The position numbers were made by a program, and so were the translations under genes. The notes beneath the pieces were generated by a model. The model had not been told where the DNA came from, did not search any database, and saw only the letters and a program-made list of their open reading frames with translations. From Acidiluteibacter sp963716125 (lineage in GTDB: Bacteria; Bacteroidota; Bacteroidia; Flavobacteriales_E; Vicingaceae), in contig OY970294.1 in assembly GCA_963716125.1 (NCBI GenBank), forward strand, positions 3,689,896 through 3,753,895: 64,000 bases of DNA. Reading direction: 5' to 3'. Shown here piece by piece: positions 33,733 through 44,023 of the stretch (position 1 is its first letter; each line of letters starts with the position of its first letter).

Positions 33733-36700
33733 CTATTGTGAAAGTGTAAAACGTAAACTAATTCCAGCAGATGTGTTTGCCGTTGGGAATGTGGAAGAAA
33801 TGAATGGATTATTTACAATTCTATCATAAAATGCACGCACATTTAATCGAGAACTCATCACATAATCGGCAGTTATTTTAATAGAGTAAACTCTTTGACC
33901 TGCTGTCAACTCGTTTTGGCGTTCCACTATTTTTCGAATGATTGTTCTGTTATTACGTATAGAGAAATCTGCTCTAAAATCGATATCACTCACTTTTTTA
34001 CCATTTCCAAATTTAATTGGGAACGGCACATTTTTTAGTCGATACCCTAATCCAATTACCATTTCACTTCCTTTGACCTCTGTTAATTGATTGTTGTTCA
34101 AACTTAAATTTAACGCTCTATCTTTTTTATATTCTATTTTTGTTAAAATACTATTGTTCCAAGTCATATCCACATTTATCAAAGGACTAAACTGCTCGCT
34201 AATACTTACCGATGAAACTTGCCTTTGAGCAATAAAATCTCCACTATTTAATCGTGCATCAGGCAAATCATCGTCAAAAAATGGATTGGTGGTAAATGAA
34301 CCAACATTAAAAGTAGAACGATAACGATGCCCAATGGTAAAGCTTCTAAAATACTTTTTGAAAAAATCCAATTTGGATAAACCATCATAAGTGATACTCC
34401 AATTGGGAACAGGTAGCCTACTTGTAAAATCACCTAAACTAGTAGTTGAAGCATCAGTTCCACTATAGGCTGCTAAAAAAGAATTAATTAGTACCGTTTG
34501 TGAAGTACCTCCATAACCATCGTAATAATCAACATTATTGCTATCTGTTAATACTCCAGAAGAAAAAGGATCATTCTTTCCTAATCTTTGTGAAATAATT
34601 ACACGATTTTTCAAAAACTGATCAAAAGCATCATTTTGATAGGTGTCTTTATTATCTTTTAAGAAGGCAGTTCTAATTCCTATAAAACTCACGCTATAAC
34701 TACCATTAACTTGTGTAGGTCCAAATTCGTAGCCACCACTTCCTGCAGTACCACCTAATGAATCGTTCCAAATATAATATTGCGAAGTATTTTCGGTATA
34801 CGTTCTATTTCCATTTAATTCTATTCTCAAGTCTCGCACAGGCTGGAAGGAAGCTCTTAAGTTTAAATTTTCGGAATAGGTTTTGGCAAAATTACCTGAT
34901 ATAAACAAGCCATTTTTACTCTGGAGTACCCAACCTTCTTTCATGGCTCTATCAAAAAATTGTGTGCCAGGTTCTTGCAAACCAAAAACAAATCCTACAC
35001 CAGGTGCATTGAAATTAGGATCGAATCCTAAAATGCTCATATCTCTGTTGTAGTGTGGTAAAATTGTACCTTCAGTAACACTGTAACTCGCATTTAAGGT
35101 TCTCAAACTCATTGCTAACCTACTCAAATTGTCTAAAATATGAATTCTAAAAAAAGAAGGTTCGTCCTCTTTAGTGGTGTCTTCAATTTCGCCGGCTTCT
35201 ACTTTTTTACGATACGTTTTATCAGCTAAAGTTAAACCTCGTACTTCTCTTTCTTTTTTCTTGGGTTGATTCAATTCTTTTAAATAATCGACCTTGTTAT
35301 ACAAGCTCATCATATTCAAATTGGCATTTATGGCATAGTTTCCTGAGTTTTTAATAGTAGCTCCTAGCGAATCAGCAGGAGCGTCAATACTTCCATTTAA
35401 ATTCCAGCCATACGTACCTTTGTAGGTAGCGTTTGCAGAAATCCATTCAAAATAGGGGATTTTGGCAAATGGTAATGCATAAGTTAAATTTAAATTTTGA
35501 TTAAATTGTGTATTGGCTCCTAAATTGAAGATATTAGTAACCACAGAATCTTTAAAACTTTGATATTCTTGCTTATAATTTTTATCAACTCTACCTTCGG
35601 GCTCTCCAATCTGAGCTATGTTATTAGCAGAATAGTTCATAATTAAAGATTGGGTAATATTATATCTTAGGGAATAAACTCTACTCCAGTTAAATGTTTT
35701 TTGATAAAAAGGTTGGAACTCAAAGAATGAGGTATTGTTTCTAATCTGCCTTTCACTGTAATTTCTATTGACGGCAGTTTGAAAACTATACTGAGTAGGA
35801 TATAAATTGAAATTGAAATCTTTAATTAAGGTAAAAGCTTTTCGTTTTTTGAAGAAAGCAACATTTTTAAACGGCTCAATTGTTAATGGTTTAGCAGTAT
35901 AATTATAATTAATTGCTCCTTTATATGTTTTTCGATTATCGTATTTGGTATTGATATCCCTTTTAAACGTTTCAGTATAAGCATAAGTAAACGCAAAATT
36001 TTCAATATCATAAGGCATCATTTTTACTTTGGTAGGTGATCTTTCCTTCCTAACGTTGGTAAAATTGATACTTTTCGTTTTGGTATAATTATCTGTAATC
36101 CTTCTGATGGAATCTCTATAATTTCTAGTTAAATCAGGATCTTTAATAATGTCATTTAATTGCAAATCAGGATCTAATGGATTATATTCAGGACGAATAA
36201 TATTTTCAGAAACTCCAAAATACATAGGAATACTTATTCTAGCTTTTTCAGGCAATAGCTTTCCCAGCTCTATGGAAGTAGAAAGGTCGTAGGCCATTCT
36301 AGTTTCTCTTTGTCGTTCATTCAATTTTTGCTCCAAGCTTCCCCACCCTGGTGTACTCATACTTCCCGATAGGGTAACGGCTCCTAAATCTGCAATTTGT
36401 GCAGTAGCTCTTGCAGTAGCTGCCCACCCACCTTGATTATCAAAATCAGATAGTCTCAACTCATTCACCCAAACCTCTGCACACTTTGGCAATCCATCAT
36501 CATTAAAAGAAGTTTCGCCTGTTCTCAAGTTTTTTACTCCTATCATCACTACTCTCACTTCAGCAAGATTTGGATTTCCTTTGATTCGAATAATCTTTCT
36601 ATCTCCGTCAGCTTCTACATATGGTCTAGTGATGCTAACACCTGAACTAGGATTTAACAATAATGCATTTCTATTCTTTTTAGCTTGTAATAATTTCTCG

Positions 36701-38130
36701 AATTGCAAATCAATGTTATTGGTTTCAGGCCAAATTGCTCTATCATTAGAACTGGTAGTTCCAAAAGGTGTAACAATTAATGGCACTTCATATTCATAAT
36801 AATTTTCTTCAAAATCAGTACCCAAACGCATTACTACTGCAATATCATTATCTTTTAATGCATTTTCATCGCCAGCAGCCTCAGCATGAGCATACATTTT
36901 AATTCTTTTATATTGTCTGATATCTAAATCTAGGTTTCTATATGCTGAACGTGTATATCCATCATTTAAATTACAAACATTTAGTACCAAAGATTGCTCA
37001 TTTATTTGTCTTAAATTCGTTGTACCAAAATCTACTTCTCTCTGAATATCAGGAGGTATGACATAATTTATTGGTCTTCTATTGGAGTTTTCTTCCACAT
37101 TCACTGCTGATATATTGAAGGTGGTTGAGCCATCTTCATCGGAGTGACTATCGCCAGGTATTAATTGATCATTGGTATACTTTCTCCACTCTCCTCTCAC
37201 TAAACCCAATCGAGCAAAACGAACAATTACTTGCTCATCAAATCCTTTTAAGAAAACTCTCATAAATCTAATCGATTTATAGTCACGAATATTTCCAATT
37301 ACTTTTTCAGGCTCTCTAATTGGAATTTTAAATTGATACCAATTTACTTGTTTGACCTCTCCATTTATCTTTGAAGTACCTTGTAAAACATCGGTAATGT
37401 AATTAGTTCCAACATTTCCTGGTTGTAACGACTGAGGTGATAAATCAACTCTGTATTGATAATATGCTTCTGTTCTATCTAAACTGAAATTCCCATTTAT
37501 ATCTTCATTGTCTGGCAAAGTAGAAGCTGAAGTAGAAAAAGCAGAATTACCTGTTTCTACTGGTGAATTTCCCTCTGTACCGTTGTACCTTTTGTATCTT
37601 TGAAGTATGGTCAATCCTTCATTGTCATAATCAGAACCTCTGTAATAGTGATAATCATCGTTGGAGGGGTCGGCATTGAAATCATTAAAAGCATTGGCAT
37701 CTAATATGCTTTGTAGTTGGTTCAAATAGCTGGTAAAGGCTGTTCTTTCTCTAGCATTGTTGACACCATCTAATCCTACATCTTGATTCGTTCGTGCTTC
37801 CAAAGTATTATCAAATGCTTTGATTACATAAGATGCAGTTGGAACTCTACCCCAAATAACATTAGATGTATTAGCGGTTCCACCATCATCAGGCAAGCCA
37901 TTTTCAAACATAAGTCGTCCATCTTTCAAAATATCTTCACTAATACTACCTATATTGAAATACATATCTCCACCATTCTGATTTGGATTTCCATCTTGTG
38001 AATTAAATGGATCCATTATCCAAAATTGAATAAATTCTACATTGGTAGCTTCAAAGTCACTTGTTTGAATATCACGCATAATACCACCCCATCTACTCTC
38101 AGGATTTTTTAAACTTCCATTTGCATTCAA
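33733..38130 (-). CDS. sprA: SprA/Sov, C-terminal part (after frameshift)
   Basis: These 1465 residues are the C-terminal 60% of SprA, the giant beta-barrel of the type IX secretion system. They begin mid-domain: LKNPESRWGGIMRDIQTSDFE is an internal SprA motif, and the first codon is only a TTG. They end as a beta-barrel in FRLSQ-like aromatic strands (SAGISLRFTLSQ). Reading the frame back past the TTG adds YDANGRPGVSAG, which continues the sequence of the upstream ORF. With the 38127–41057 part the protein is about 2,440 residues, the usual size. It is not a separate gene. Confidence 0.9.
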   Translation of the reverse strand: MNANGSLKNPESRWGGIMRDIQTSDFEATNVEFIQFWIMDPFNSQDGNPNQNGGDMYFNIGSISEDILKDGRLMFENGLPDDGGTANTSNVIWGRVPTASYVIKAFDNTLEARTNQDVGLDGVNNARERTAFTSYLNQLQSILDANAFNDFNADPSNDDYHYYRGSDYDNEGLTILQRYKRYNGTEGNSPVETGNSAFSTSASTLPDNEDINGNFSLDRTEAYYQYRVDLSPQSLQPGNVGTNYITDVLQGTSKINGEVKQVNWYQFKIPIREPEKVIGNIRDYKSIRFMRVFLKGFDEQVIVRFARLGLVRGEWRKYTNDQLIPGDSHSDEDGSTTFNISAVNVEENSNRRPINYVIPPDIQREVDFGTTNLRQINEQSLVLNVCNLNDGYTRSAYRNLDLDIRQYKRIKMYAHAEAAGDENALKDNDIAVVMRLGTDFEENYYEYEVPLIVTPFGTTSSNDRAIWPETNNIDLQFEKLLQAKKNRNALLLNPSSGVSITRPYVEADGDRKIIRIKGNPNLAEVRVVMIGVKNLRTGETSFNDDGLPKCAEVWVNELRLSDFDNQGGWAATARATAQIADLGAVTLSGSMSTPGWGSLEQKLNERQRETRMAYDLSTSIELGKLLPEKARISIPMYFGVSENIIRPEYNPLDPDLQLNDIIKDPDLTRNYRDSIRRITDNYTKTKSINFTNVRKERSPTKVKMMPYDIENFAFTYAYTETFKRDINTKYDNRKTYKGAINYNYTAKPLTIEPFKNVAFFKKRKAFTLIKDFNFNLYPTQYSFQTAVNRNYSERQIRNNTSFFEFQPFYQKTFNWSRVYSLRYNITQSLIMNYSANNIAQIGEPEGRVDKNYKQEYQSFKDSVVTNIFNLGANTQFNQNLNLTYALPFAKIPYFEWISANATYKGTYGWNLNGSIDAPADSLGATIKNSGNYAINANLNMMSLYNKVDYLKELNQPKKKEREVRGLTLADKTYRKKVEAGEIEDTTKEDEPSFFRIHILDNLSRLAMSLRTLNASYSVTEGTILPHYNRDMSILGFDPNFNAPGVGFVFGLQEPGTQFFDRAMKEGWVLQSKNGLFISGNFAKTYSENLNLRASFQPVRDLRIELNGNRTYTENTSQYYIWNDSLGGTAGSGGYEFGPTQVNGSYSVSFIGIRTAFLKDNKDTYQNDAFDQFLKNRVIISQRLGKNDPFSSGVLTDSNNVDYYDGYGGTSQTVLINSFLAAYSGTDASTTSLGDFTSRLPVPNWSITYDGLSKLDFFKKYFRSFTIGHRYRSTFNVGSFTTNPFFDDDLPDARLNSGDFIAQRQVSSVSISEQFSPLINVDMTWNNSILTKIEYKKDRALNLSLNNNQLTEVKGSEMVIGLGYRLKNVPFPIKFGNGKKVSDIDFRADFSIRNNRTIIRKIVERQNELTAGQRVYSIKITADYVMSSRLNVRAFYDRIVNNPFISSTFPTANTSAGISLRFTLSQ

Positions 38131-41057
38131 TCCTGCTGATACTCCCGGACGACCATTTGCATCATAGTTAAATGGCCTCTTTCTTCAGGATAAAATGCTA
38201 GGTCTAAAGTAGAAATATTATTGATTAATCCGGGGTTAGGATCTTTGTTTGGGAAAACTTCTGTTTCTAATACTTGTCTAGAAAAGTTATTTGATTGTGA
38301 TGGAGAGTTTTTTATATTAGAGGGTGTTCTATTATCGTTCCTAAAAAATAGAGGATCAATAGTATACCATGACAAATTAGCTCTATTAAAACCATAGGCC
38401 AAATCTCCATTTAATTCCCCTTCAGGAAATAAATCTTCTTGACCTTGAGGTGTACTTGCTAATTTCCAACTGATTGCATTTCTAATTTCAATGATAGATT
38501 GTGAACCTTCAAAGTCATCTATATAAGCTACTCCAGCCTTAGATATTGCTCTAGAATTACCAGGAAATAATCGCGCGGCTTCTGCTTGCAGTGTGAAAAC
38601 AGATTTTTCTTTGGTATCATAAAAAGGCAGTTTATCAGCAAATGTGGTCAACAATGGCACTTCAGACCTAAAAGTTCCATCCAATCCTACCACAGTATTA
38701 GAAATAGGTTCATCCCCAATATTTATTTTTCGAGTAATTGGTCGTTCAGTCAAATTTAAAACTGTACCACCCAATGAAATATCTTTAGATACTCTATAAT
38801 CAAATCGAGAACCCAGTAAGGTTTTAGTCTGCACGCTAAATAAAGAATTACTTCCTAATGAAATATTAATGGGTGTGCCAGATTCTAAAATTCCTTTATT
38901 TAAGATGGTAACTCTACCTAAATTATAATCTACTTGATAATCTTGATTCTCTACCAAAGGCGCGCCTCCAGCTGTAACCGTTACAGAACCTTGTGGAATA
39001 TTAAATGTATTTAAAGAAATTTCAGAAGAGGAGGAAGATTGATAACTTCCTTTAAACGTAAATCTATTGTGAGTAGCATCTTGTTCTGCCAAGGCTTGGG
39101 TAGTACTATACAAGGAGTCAAAAGCATACTTATCTCCCAATTGACTATCAGAAAATTGGCTTCTTAAAAAGTCTCCAAATGGCTCTAATACAGGAAAATA
39201 TATTCTGCCTGTTTTTTCATTAATCGTAATCCCAGGCAAAAAATCAAATACTCCGTCACCCTTTGGTGTTTGTGTATTATTAATGGTTAATCTATCTAAT
39301 TTTAAAACATTTAACAAAGGTGTTTTATCAATTTCACCGGCTGGAATGTAAGGAATCTCTACAGCTGTTTCAGAATTTAAATACCATACTTCAAAACGAA
39401 AATTTTCAGGATTCACATTAAAAGCATCCAATGAATAAACGTTTTTCATCATCAAATCCCACATAGGAATTTGTGTATTTATAATAGTTCCTTTCAAAAG
39501 CTTAAGAAACAATGCATCTTGTCCATCTATCCCATCAGTAGATAAATCACCCACTTGATATACTTTCCCATTGTAAGTATAACGATAAGAAACTGCTAAG
39601 ATATCTTGTGGATTTAAAGTTCTGTTTAAAGAAATATATCCCAACTCTTTATTGACGGTATATTCTGAAGGATTTAATAAAACAGCATTTTGAAGCCTTT
39701 CGTAATCCTCTCCAGTTCTTAATCCATTTGTAGCTAAAGCTTGGTCGGCATTATTAAAATTTCGAATTTGACCAGTATTTGAAAAAGAACCATTTCCATT
39801 CAAATTTTTATACAAATCATTTGCATAGTTGGAAGGAACAATGGTATCAGGAATACGAGTTACTAAATTGGTATTATTAATTCTACTGTTTTCAGCTAAA
39901 TCATGAAATGCAATGATATTTTTAGTGTTGGTATAAGCACCTTGATTGTTGGTAACATATATTTCCACATTTGTGATTTGAATTCTAGAGTTTACTCTTG
40001 GTGGCTCTGCCAATGCTTGTTCATAGGCTTCTCTAAAAAAGTGCGCTAAGAAAAAGTGTTTGTTCTCTTCATATTTCAAGGCAGACTTTTCAAATGTTTG
40101 CACTTGAGCTCCACCTTTGACGGCTATTTGTTTTCTTTCTCCTTTTTCTTGTGAAAAAATTGAAGTGACTCTCAATCTACCAAACTGCAATTCTGTTTTA
40201 ACCCCAAATAAGGTTTGACTTCCCTGAATTAAGGTACTTTGTAATGGAAGTGACACATTACCGGCTTCAATTTTTTGGATAATTTCATCTTCATAACCTG
40301 TATATTCCAACTTCATTTGATTTTCGAAATCAAAAGTAGCCTCTGTGTTATAGGATGTTTGTAGTTTTAATTTTTCACCAATATTTCCAATTACATTCAA
40401 TTGAATTTTTTGATTAAAATCAAAATTAGCTGTTCTTCTTTGGCGTTCAGGCAATATTGGATTATCTCTTCTACTGATGTTCACTCCAAAAGAAAGCTCA
40501 GCGGAACCTTGAGGCCTAATATCGATAGTATTTCCACCAAAAATTCGATCAAATAATTCGCCTTTTACTTGCAATTGAGGCCTAAAACCTGTGGAACGCT
40601 CTAAAGTTTCTGCTTCAGACTTAGAACGCCAATAATCTTTCATCCTTTTATCCGCATCATAATTCGCATAATCTTCTAAACTCATGTAAGTTGGACTGCG
40701 ATAGTATTTTTCTCCAATACGTTCGTAATAATTGTACTGTCCAGTTACTGGATCGTATTCAAACCCTGATTTTATATTGTTCGGATCTTTCAGATAAAGC
40801 GGACTTTTATCATTGGTGAAAGGGTCAGCACTTTTATCTCTAAAAGGATAGATTAGATCTAACGTATCATCTTCAGTCGAATCGGCAGGAATTGTTACAA
40901 TAGCAGCAGTATTATCTATTTCTACAGAAATTTCCGCACTTTTTTCTCGGTAATTTTCTGCATAGAAGATTTCATCAGCCCTAGTAGAGCCAAAAAAGAC
41001 TCCTAGCACGCCTAAAACTGTAATAGACCTGAATGTGGTTTTGATGTTAATCTTCAA
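38127..41057 (-). CDS. sprA: SprA/Sov, N-terminal part (before frameshift)
   Basis: These 976 residues hold the signal peptide (about 1–27, …STRADE) and the N-terminal SprA regions (SGFEYDPVTGQYNYYERIGEKYY, STGFRPQLQVKGELFDRIFGG, EATFDFENQMKLEYTG). The last 15 residues are out of frame. After FYPEERG the family reads PFNYDANG…, and one additional C in the GGCC at 38174–38177 (minus strand) would restore exactly that. SprA is the outer-membrane translocon of type IX secretion and is needed for gliding and secretion in the phylum. A natural loss or a sequencing error are both possible. Confidence 0.9.
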   Translation of the reverse strand: MKINIKTTFRSITVLGVLGVFFGSTRADEIFYAENYREKSAEISVEIDNTAAIVTIPADSTEDDTLDLIYPFRDKSADPFTNDKSPLYLKDPNNIKSGFEYDPVTGQYNYYERIGEKYYRSPTYMSLEDYANYDADKRMKDYWRSKSEAETLERSTGFRPQLQVKGELFDRIFGGNTIDIRPQGSAELSFGVNISRRDNPILPERQRRTANFDFNQKIQLNVIGNIGEKLKLQTSYNTEATFDFENQMKLEYTGYEDEIIQKIEAGNVSLPLQSTLIQGSQTLFGVKTELQFGRLRVTSIFSQEKGERKQIAVKGGAQVQTFEKSALKYEENKHFFLAHFFREAYEQALAEPPRVNSRIQITNVEIYVTNNQGAYTNTKNIIAFHDLAENSRINNTNLVTRIPDTIVPSNYANDLYKNLNGNGSFSNTGQIRNFNNADQALATNGLRTGEDYERLQNAVLLNPSEYTVNKELGYISLNRTLNPQDILAVSYRYTYNGKVYQVGDLSTDGIDGQDALFLKLLKGTIINTQIPMWDLMMKNVYSLDAFNVNPENFRFEVWYLNSETAVEIPYIPAGEIDKTPLLNVLKLDRLTINNTQTPKGDGVFDFLPGITINEKTGRIYFPVLEPFGDFLRSQFSDSQLGDKYAFDSLYSTTQALAEQDATHNRFTFKGSYQSSSSSEISLNTFNIPQGSVTVTAGGAPLVENQDYQVDYNLGRVTILNKGILESGTPINISLGSNSLFSVQTKTLLGSRFDYRVSKDISLGGTVLNLTERPITRKINIGDEPISNTVVGLDGTFRSEVPLLTTFADKLPFYDTKEKSVFTLQAEAARLFPGNSRAISKAGVAYIDDFEGSQSIIEIRNAISWKLASTPQGQEDLFPEGELNGDLAYGFNRANLSWYTIDPLFFRNDNRTPSNIKNSPSQSNNFSRQVLETEVFPNKDPNPGLINNISTLDLAFYPEERGHLTMMQMVVREYQQD

Positions 41058-41073
41058 ATGTAATATGCTAATT

Positions 41074-41655
41074 CTATATACTCTTAAGTACCTGTTTAAT
41101 AACGTCCTCTACACTTAAATCAGGAGAGGTTTTTATAATTTTGGCAACAGCCTTTCCCGCCAAATTTTTGTTGAAACCTAGAATTACCAGAGCAGATAAC
41201 GCTTCTTCTTTAATAGTATTGTTCTCACTAAAAGAAAAATCTGTATCCAAACTATCTTTTGTTAGTTTATCTTTTAAATCAATAATAATTCGTTGTGCCG
41301 TCTTTGCTCCAATTCCTTTCACTGATTTTAAAGAATTTATGTCAGAACATAAAATTGCTTGACGTGTTTCATCAGGACTTAATGAAGATAAAATCATTAA
41401 AGCTGTAGAGGTACCAACGCCAGAAACAGTAATTAAGAGCCTAAATAAAGCTCTTTCATTTTCGTGCATAAAGCCGTAAAGCAGGTGCGCATCTTCACGA
41501 ATTGTTAAATGAGTCAATAACTTACAAGCTTTAGTATCGCCGATTTCACTAAATGTGGTCAATGAAATAAATATTCTATAACCTACTCCACCAGTTTCTA
41601 TTACTACATAAGTGGGTGTTTTTTCTACTAATATTCCTTGAATGTGCGCTATCAT
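41074..41655 (-). CDS. ruvA: Holliday junction branch migration protein RuvA
   Basis: The 193-residue RuvA binds four-way junctions and loads RuvB. It has an N-terminal OB fold (1–65; MIAHIQGILVEKTPTYVVIETGGVGY), tandem helix-hairpin-helix motifs (LLITVSGVGTSTALMIL near 75 and LKSVKGIGAKTAQRIIIDLKDKL near 110), and the C-terminal RuvB-contact domain. Its ATG shares a base with the maeB stop (TAATG), so it is coupled to maeB. Confidence 0.96.
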   Translation of the reverse strand: MIAHIQGILVEKTPTYVVIETGGVGYRIFISLTTFSEIGDTKACKLLTHLTIREDAHLLYGFMHENERALFRLLITVSGVGTSTALMILSSLSPDETRQAILCSDINSLKSVKGIGAKTAQRIIIDLKDKLTKDSLDTDFSFSENNTIKEEALSALVILGFNKNLAGKAVAKIIKTSPDLSVEDVIKQVLKSI

Positions 41656-43280
41656 TAATCTTTACTTGTTTGAGCGTCTATTACCGCTATTGTAACCATA
41701 TTTACGATTTCTCTAACTGTACAACCTAACTGTAAAATGTGAACTGGTTTTTTCATTCCTAAAAGAATAGGCCCTATAGCTTCCGCTTCAGACATTTCTT
41801 GAACTAATTTATAAGCAATATTACCTGCTGATAGATTAGGAAATATTAAAACATTCGCTTTTTTATTGGCTAAAATACTAAAAGGAAATTGCTCGTTCAA
41901 CAATTCCTTATTCATGGCAAAATTAGCTTGAACTTCTCCATCCACAATTATTTCAGGATGATTTTTATGCAAAATTTCAACTGCTTTGCTCACTTTTTTA
42001 GCTTCTTCAAATTCAGAAGATCCAAAATTAGAAAAAGATAGCATCGCCAATCTTGGTTTTACTTTATATCTGCTAACAGACTTAGCTGTCAAAACTGTGA
42101 TATCTGCTAAATCTTGTGCTGTAGGATTAACATTGATAGTTGTATCCGCAAAAAATACTGGCCCATCTTTGGTATTAACGATGTACATTCCTGCAATTTT
42201 ATTCACTCCATCTTCAGTACCAATAGATTGCAAAGCAGGCTTAATGGTCTCTGGGTAATTTCTTGTAATTCCACAAATAAATGCATCTGCATCTCCAGCT
42301 TCCACCATCATGGCGCCATAATAGTTTCTATCTCTCATTTTGTGAGAAGACTCATATTTAGTCATACCTTTTCGATGACGCTTAGCATAGAGCAAATTGC
42401 CATATTTATTTCTCAATTCTTCTTCATCAGCAGCTTTTGGATCAATAATCTTAGCATCTTCTAAATCTAAATGATTTTCTTTTATTAGCTGCTTGATTTT
42501 ATCAATATTTCCTAATAAAATTGGAATAGCTATTCCTTCGTCTTTAACTATTTGAGCAGCTTTCAATACTTTGTACATGTCTGCTTCAGCAAAAACAACT
42601 CTCTTTGGATTTTGAACAGCTCGTTCTGTTAAATTTCTAATTAATTTATTTTCTAATCCTAACCTTACACTTAATTCTTCTTCATAAGCTTCCCAATCTT
42701 CAATAGTTTTTTGAGCCACACCTGAATCTATTGCGGCTTTTGCCACTGCAGGAGCGACTGCCAATATCAATCTTGGATCCAATGGTTTAGGAATAATAAA
42801 ATCACGCCCAAAAATCAAATTTCTAATTCCATAAGCTTGATTTACTTCCTCTGGAACTGGCTCTTTTGCCAAATTCGAAATTGCTTTTACAGCAGCCAAT
42901 TTCATTTCTTCATTAATAGTTGTGGCTCTAACATCTAAAGCCCCTCTAAAAATAAATGGAAATCCCAATACATTATTCACCTGATTAGGATGATCTGATC
43001 TACCAGTTGCCATTATAATATCCTTACGGCTACTCATTGCTTCTTTGTAAGCAATTTCAGGATCAGGATTAGCTAAAGCAAAAACAATTGGATTATCTGC
43101 CATTGATTTTACCATTTCTTTAGAAACCACATTTCCTTTGCTTAAGCCTAAAAATACATCGGCATTTTTCATTGCATCCGACAAAGTTGTTAAGTCCTTA
43201 TCTGTAGCAAACTCTTTTTTGTAGTCATTTAAGTCATCTCTGTCTTTGCGAATAACTCCCTTACTATCACACATCACCAT
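41655..43280 (-). CDS. maeB: NADP-malic enzyme MaeB, C-terminal part (after frameshift)
   Basis: These 541 residues contain the rest of the malic NAD-binding domain (CDSKGVIRKDRDDLNDYK, ATGRSDHPNQVNNVLGFPFIFRGALDVRA). After it comes the phosphotransacetylase-like C-terminal domain (about 220–535; NPKRVVFAEADMYKVLKAAQ, FADTTINVNPTAQDLADI) that is typical of the large MaeB type and is usually a regulatory module. It overlaps the upstream ORF by 14 bases in another frame, and is one gene with it. Confidence 0.92.
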   Translation of the reverse strand: MVMCDSKGVIRKDRDDLNDYKKEFATDKDLTTLSDAMKNADVFLGLSKGNVVSKEMVKSMADNPIVFALANPDPEIAYKEAMSSRKDIIMATGRSDHPNQVNNVLGFPFIFRGALDVRATTINEEMKLAAVKAISNLAKEPVPEEVNQAYGIRNLIFGRDFIIPKPLDPRLILAVAPAVAKAAIDSGVAQKTIEDWEAYEEELSVRLGLENKLIRNLTERAVQNPKRVVFAEADMYKVLKAAQIVKDEGIAIPILLGNIDKIKQLIKENHLDLEDAKIIDPKAADEEELRNKYGNLLYAKRHRKGMTKYESSHKMRDRNYYGAMMVEAGDADAFICGITRNYPETIKPALQSIGTEDGVNKIAGMYIVNTKDGPVFFADTTINVNPTAQDLADITVLTAKSVSRYKVKPRLAMLSFSNFGSSEFEEAKKVSKAVEILHKNHPEIIVDGEVQANFAMNKELLNEQFPFSILANKKANVLIFPNLSAGNIAYKLVQEMSEAEAIGPILLGMKKPVHILQLGCTVREIVNMVTIAVIDAQTSKD

Positions 43281-43929
43281 GTTTTCTAGGATCTACTCCT
43301 AAAGCAATATATAATTTAGCACATGCCATTGCAGAAGCTCCAGCACCATTAATTACCACACTGACCTTTCCAATTTTTTTATTGGCTAATTCCAATGCGT
43401 TTAATAAAGCAGCAGAAGTGATAATAGCAGTTCCATGCTGATCATCATGCATTATAGGAATATCCAACTCTTCTTTTAAACGTCTTTCTATTTCAAAACA
43501 TTCAGGTGCTTTAATGTCTTCTAAATTTATTCCCCCAAAAGTTGGAGCAATGGCTTTAACAGTATTTACAAAACGATCAACATCTTTATTATCTACTTCA
43601 ATATCAAAAACATCAATGTCAGCAAATATTTTAAATAACAATGCTTTTCCCTCCATTACTGGTTTAGAAGCTTCAGGACCTATATCTCCTAATCCCAAAA
43701 CCGCAGTTCCATTAGATATTACGGCAACTAGATTTCCTTTGGCAGTGTATTTATAAACATCTTCTTTGTTTTTCTCTATTGCCTTACATGGCTCTGCGAC
43801 TCCAGGCGAATAAGCCAATGATAAATCTCTCTGAGAGCTGTATGGTTTTGTAGGTATAACTTCAATCTTTCCCGGCTTGCCTTGTGAATGATAATCTAAG
43901 GCTTCTATTTGCTTTCTACTTTTTGGCAT
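43267..43929 (-). CDS. maeB: NADP-malic enzyme MaeB, N-terminal part (before frameshift)
   Basis: These 220 residues carry the malic N-domain: YSPGVAEPCKAI, the catalytic Lys region in KALLFKIFADIDVFDIEV, DDQHGTAII, and the first NAD-fold glycines VVINGAGASAMACAKLYIALGV. The frame breaks after GVDP. Dropping the T at 43287 (plus strand) gives GVDPENMVMCDSKG and joins the C-terminal ORF, for a normal total of about 757 residues. MaeB decarboxylates malate to pyruvate with NADP. It heads maeB–ruvA–sprA. Confidence 0.92.
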   Translation of the reverse strand: MPKSRKQIEALDYHSQGKPGKIEVIPTKPYSSQRDLSLAYSPGVAEPCKAIEKNKEDVYKYTAKGNLVAVISNGTAVLGLGDIGPEASKPVMEGKALLFKIFADIDVFDIEVDNKDVDRFVNTVKAIAPTFGGINLEDIKAPECFEIERRLKEELDIPIMHDDQHGTAIITSAALLNALELANKKIGKVSVVINGAGASAMACAKLYIALGVDPRKHGDV

Positions 43930-44023
43930 TTTTTCTTATCTTAATAGCCTGTAAAAGTAAACAATATTGAGTGGATAGAAAAACACTTTTTAGTTACTTT
44001 GGTATTAAATCAATCGTATAAAA

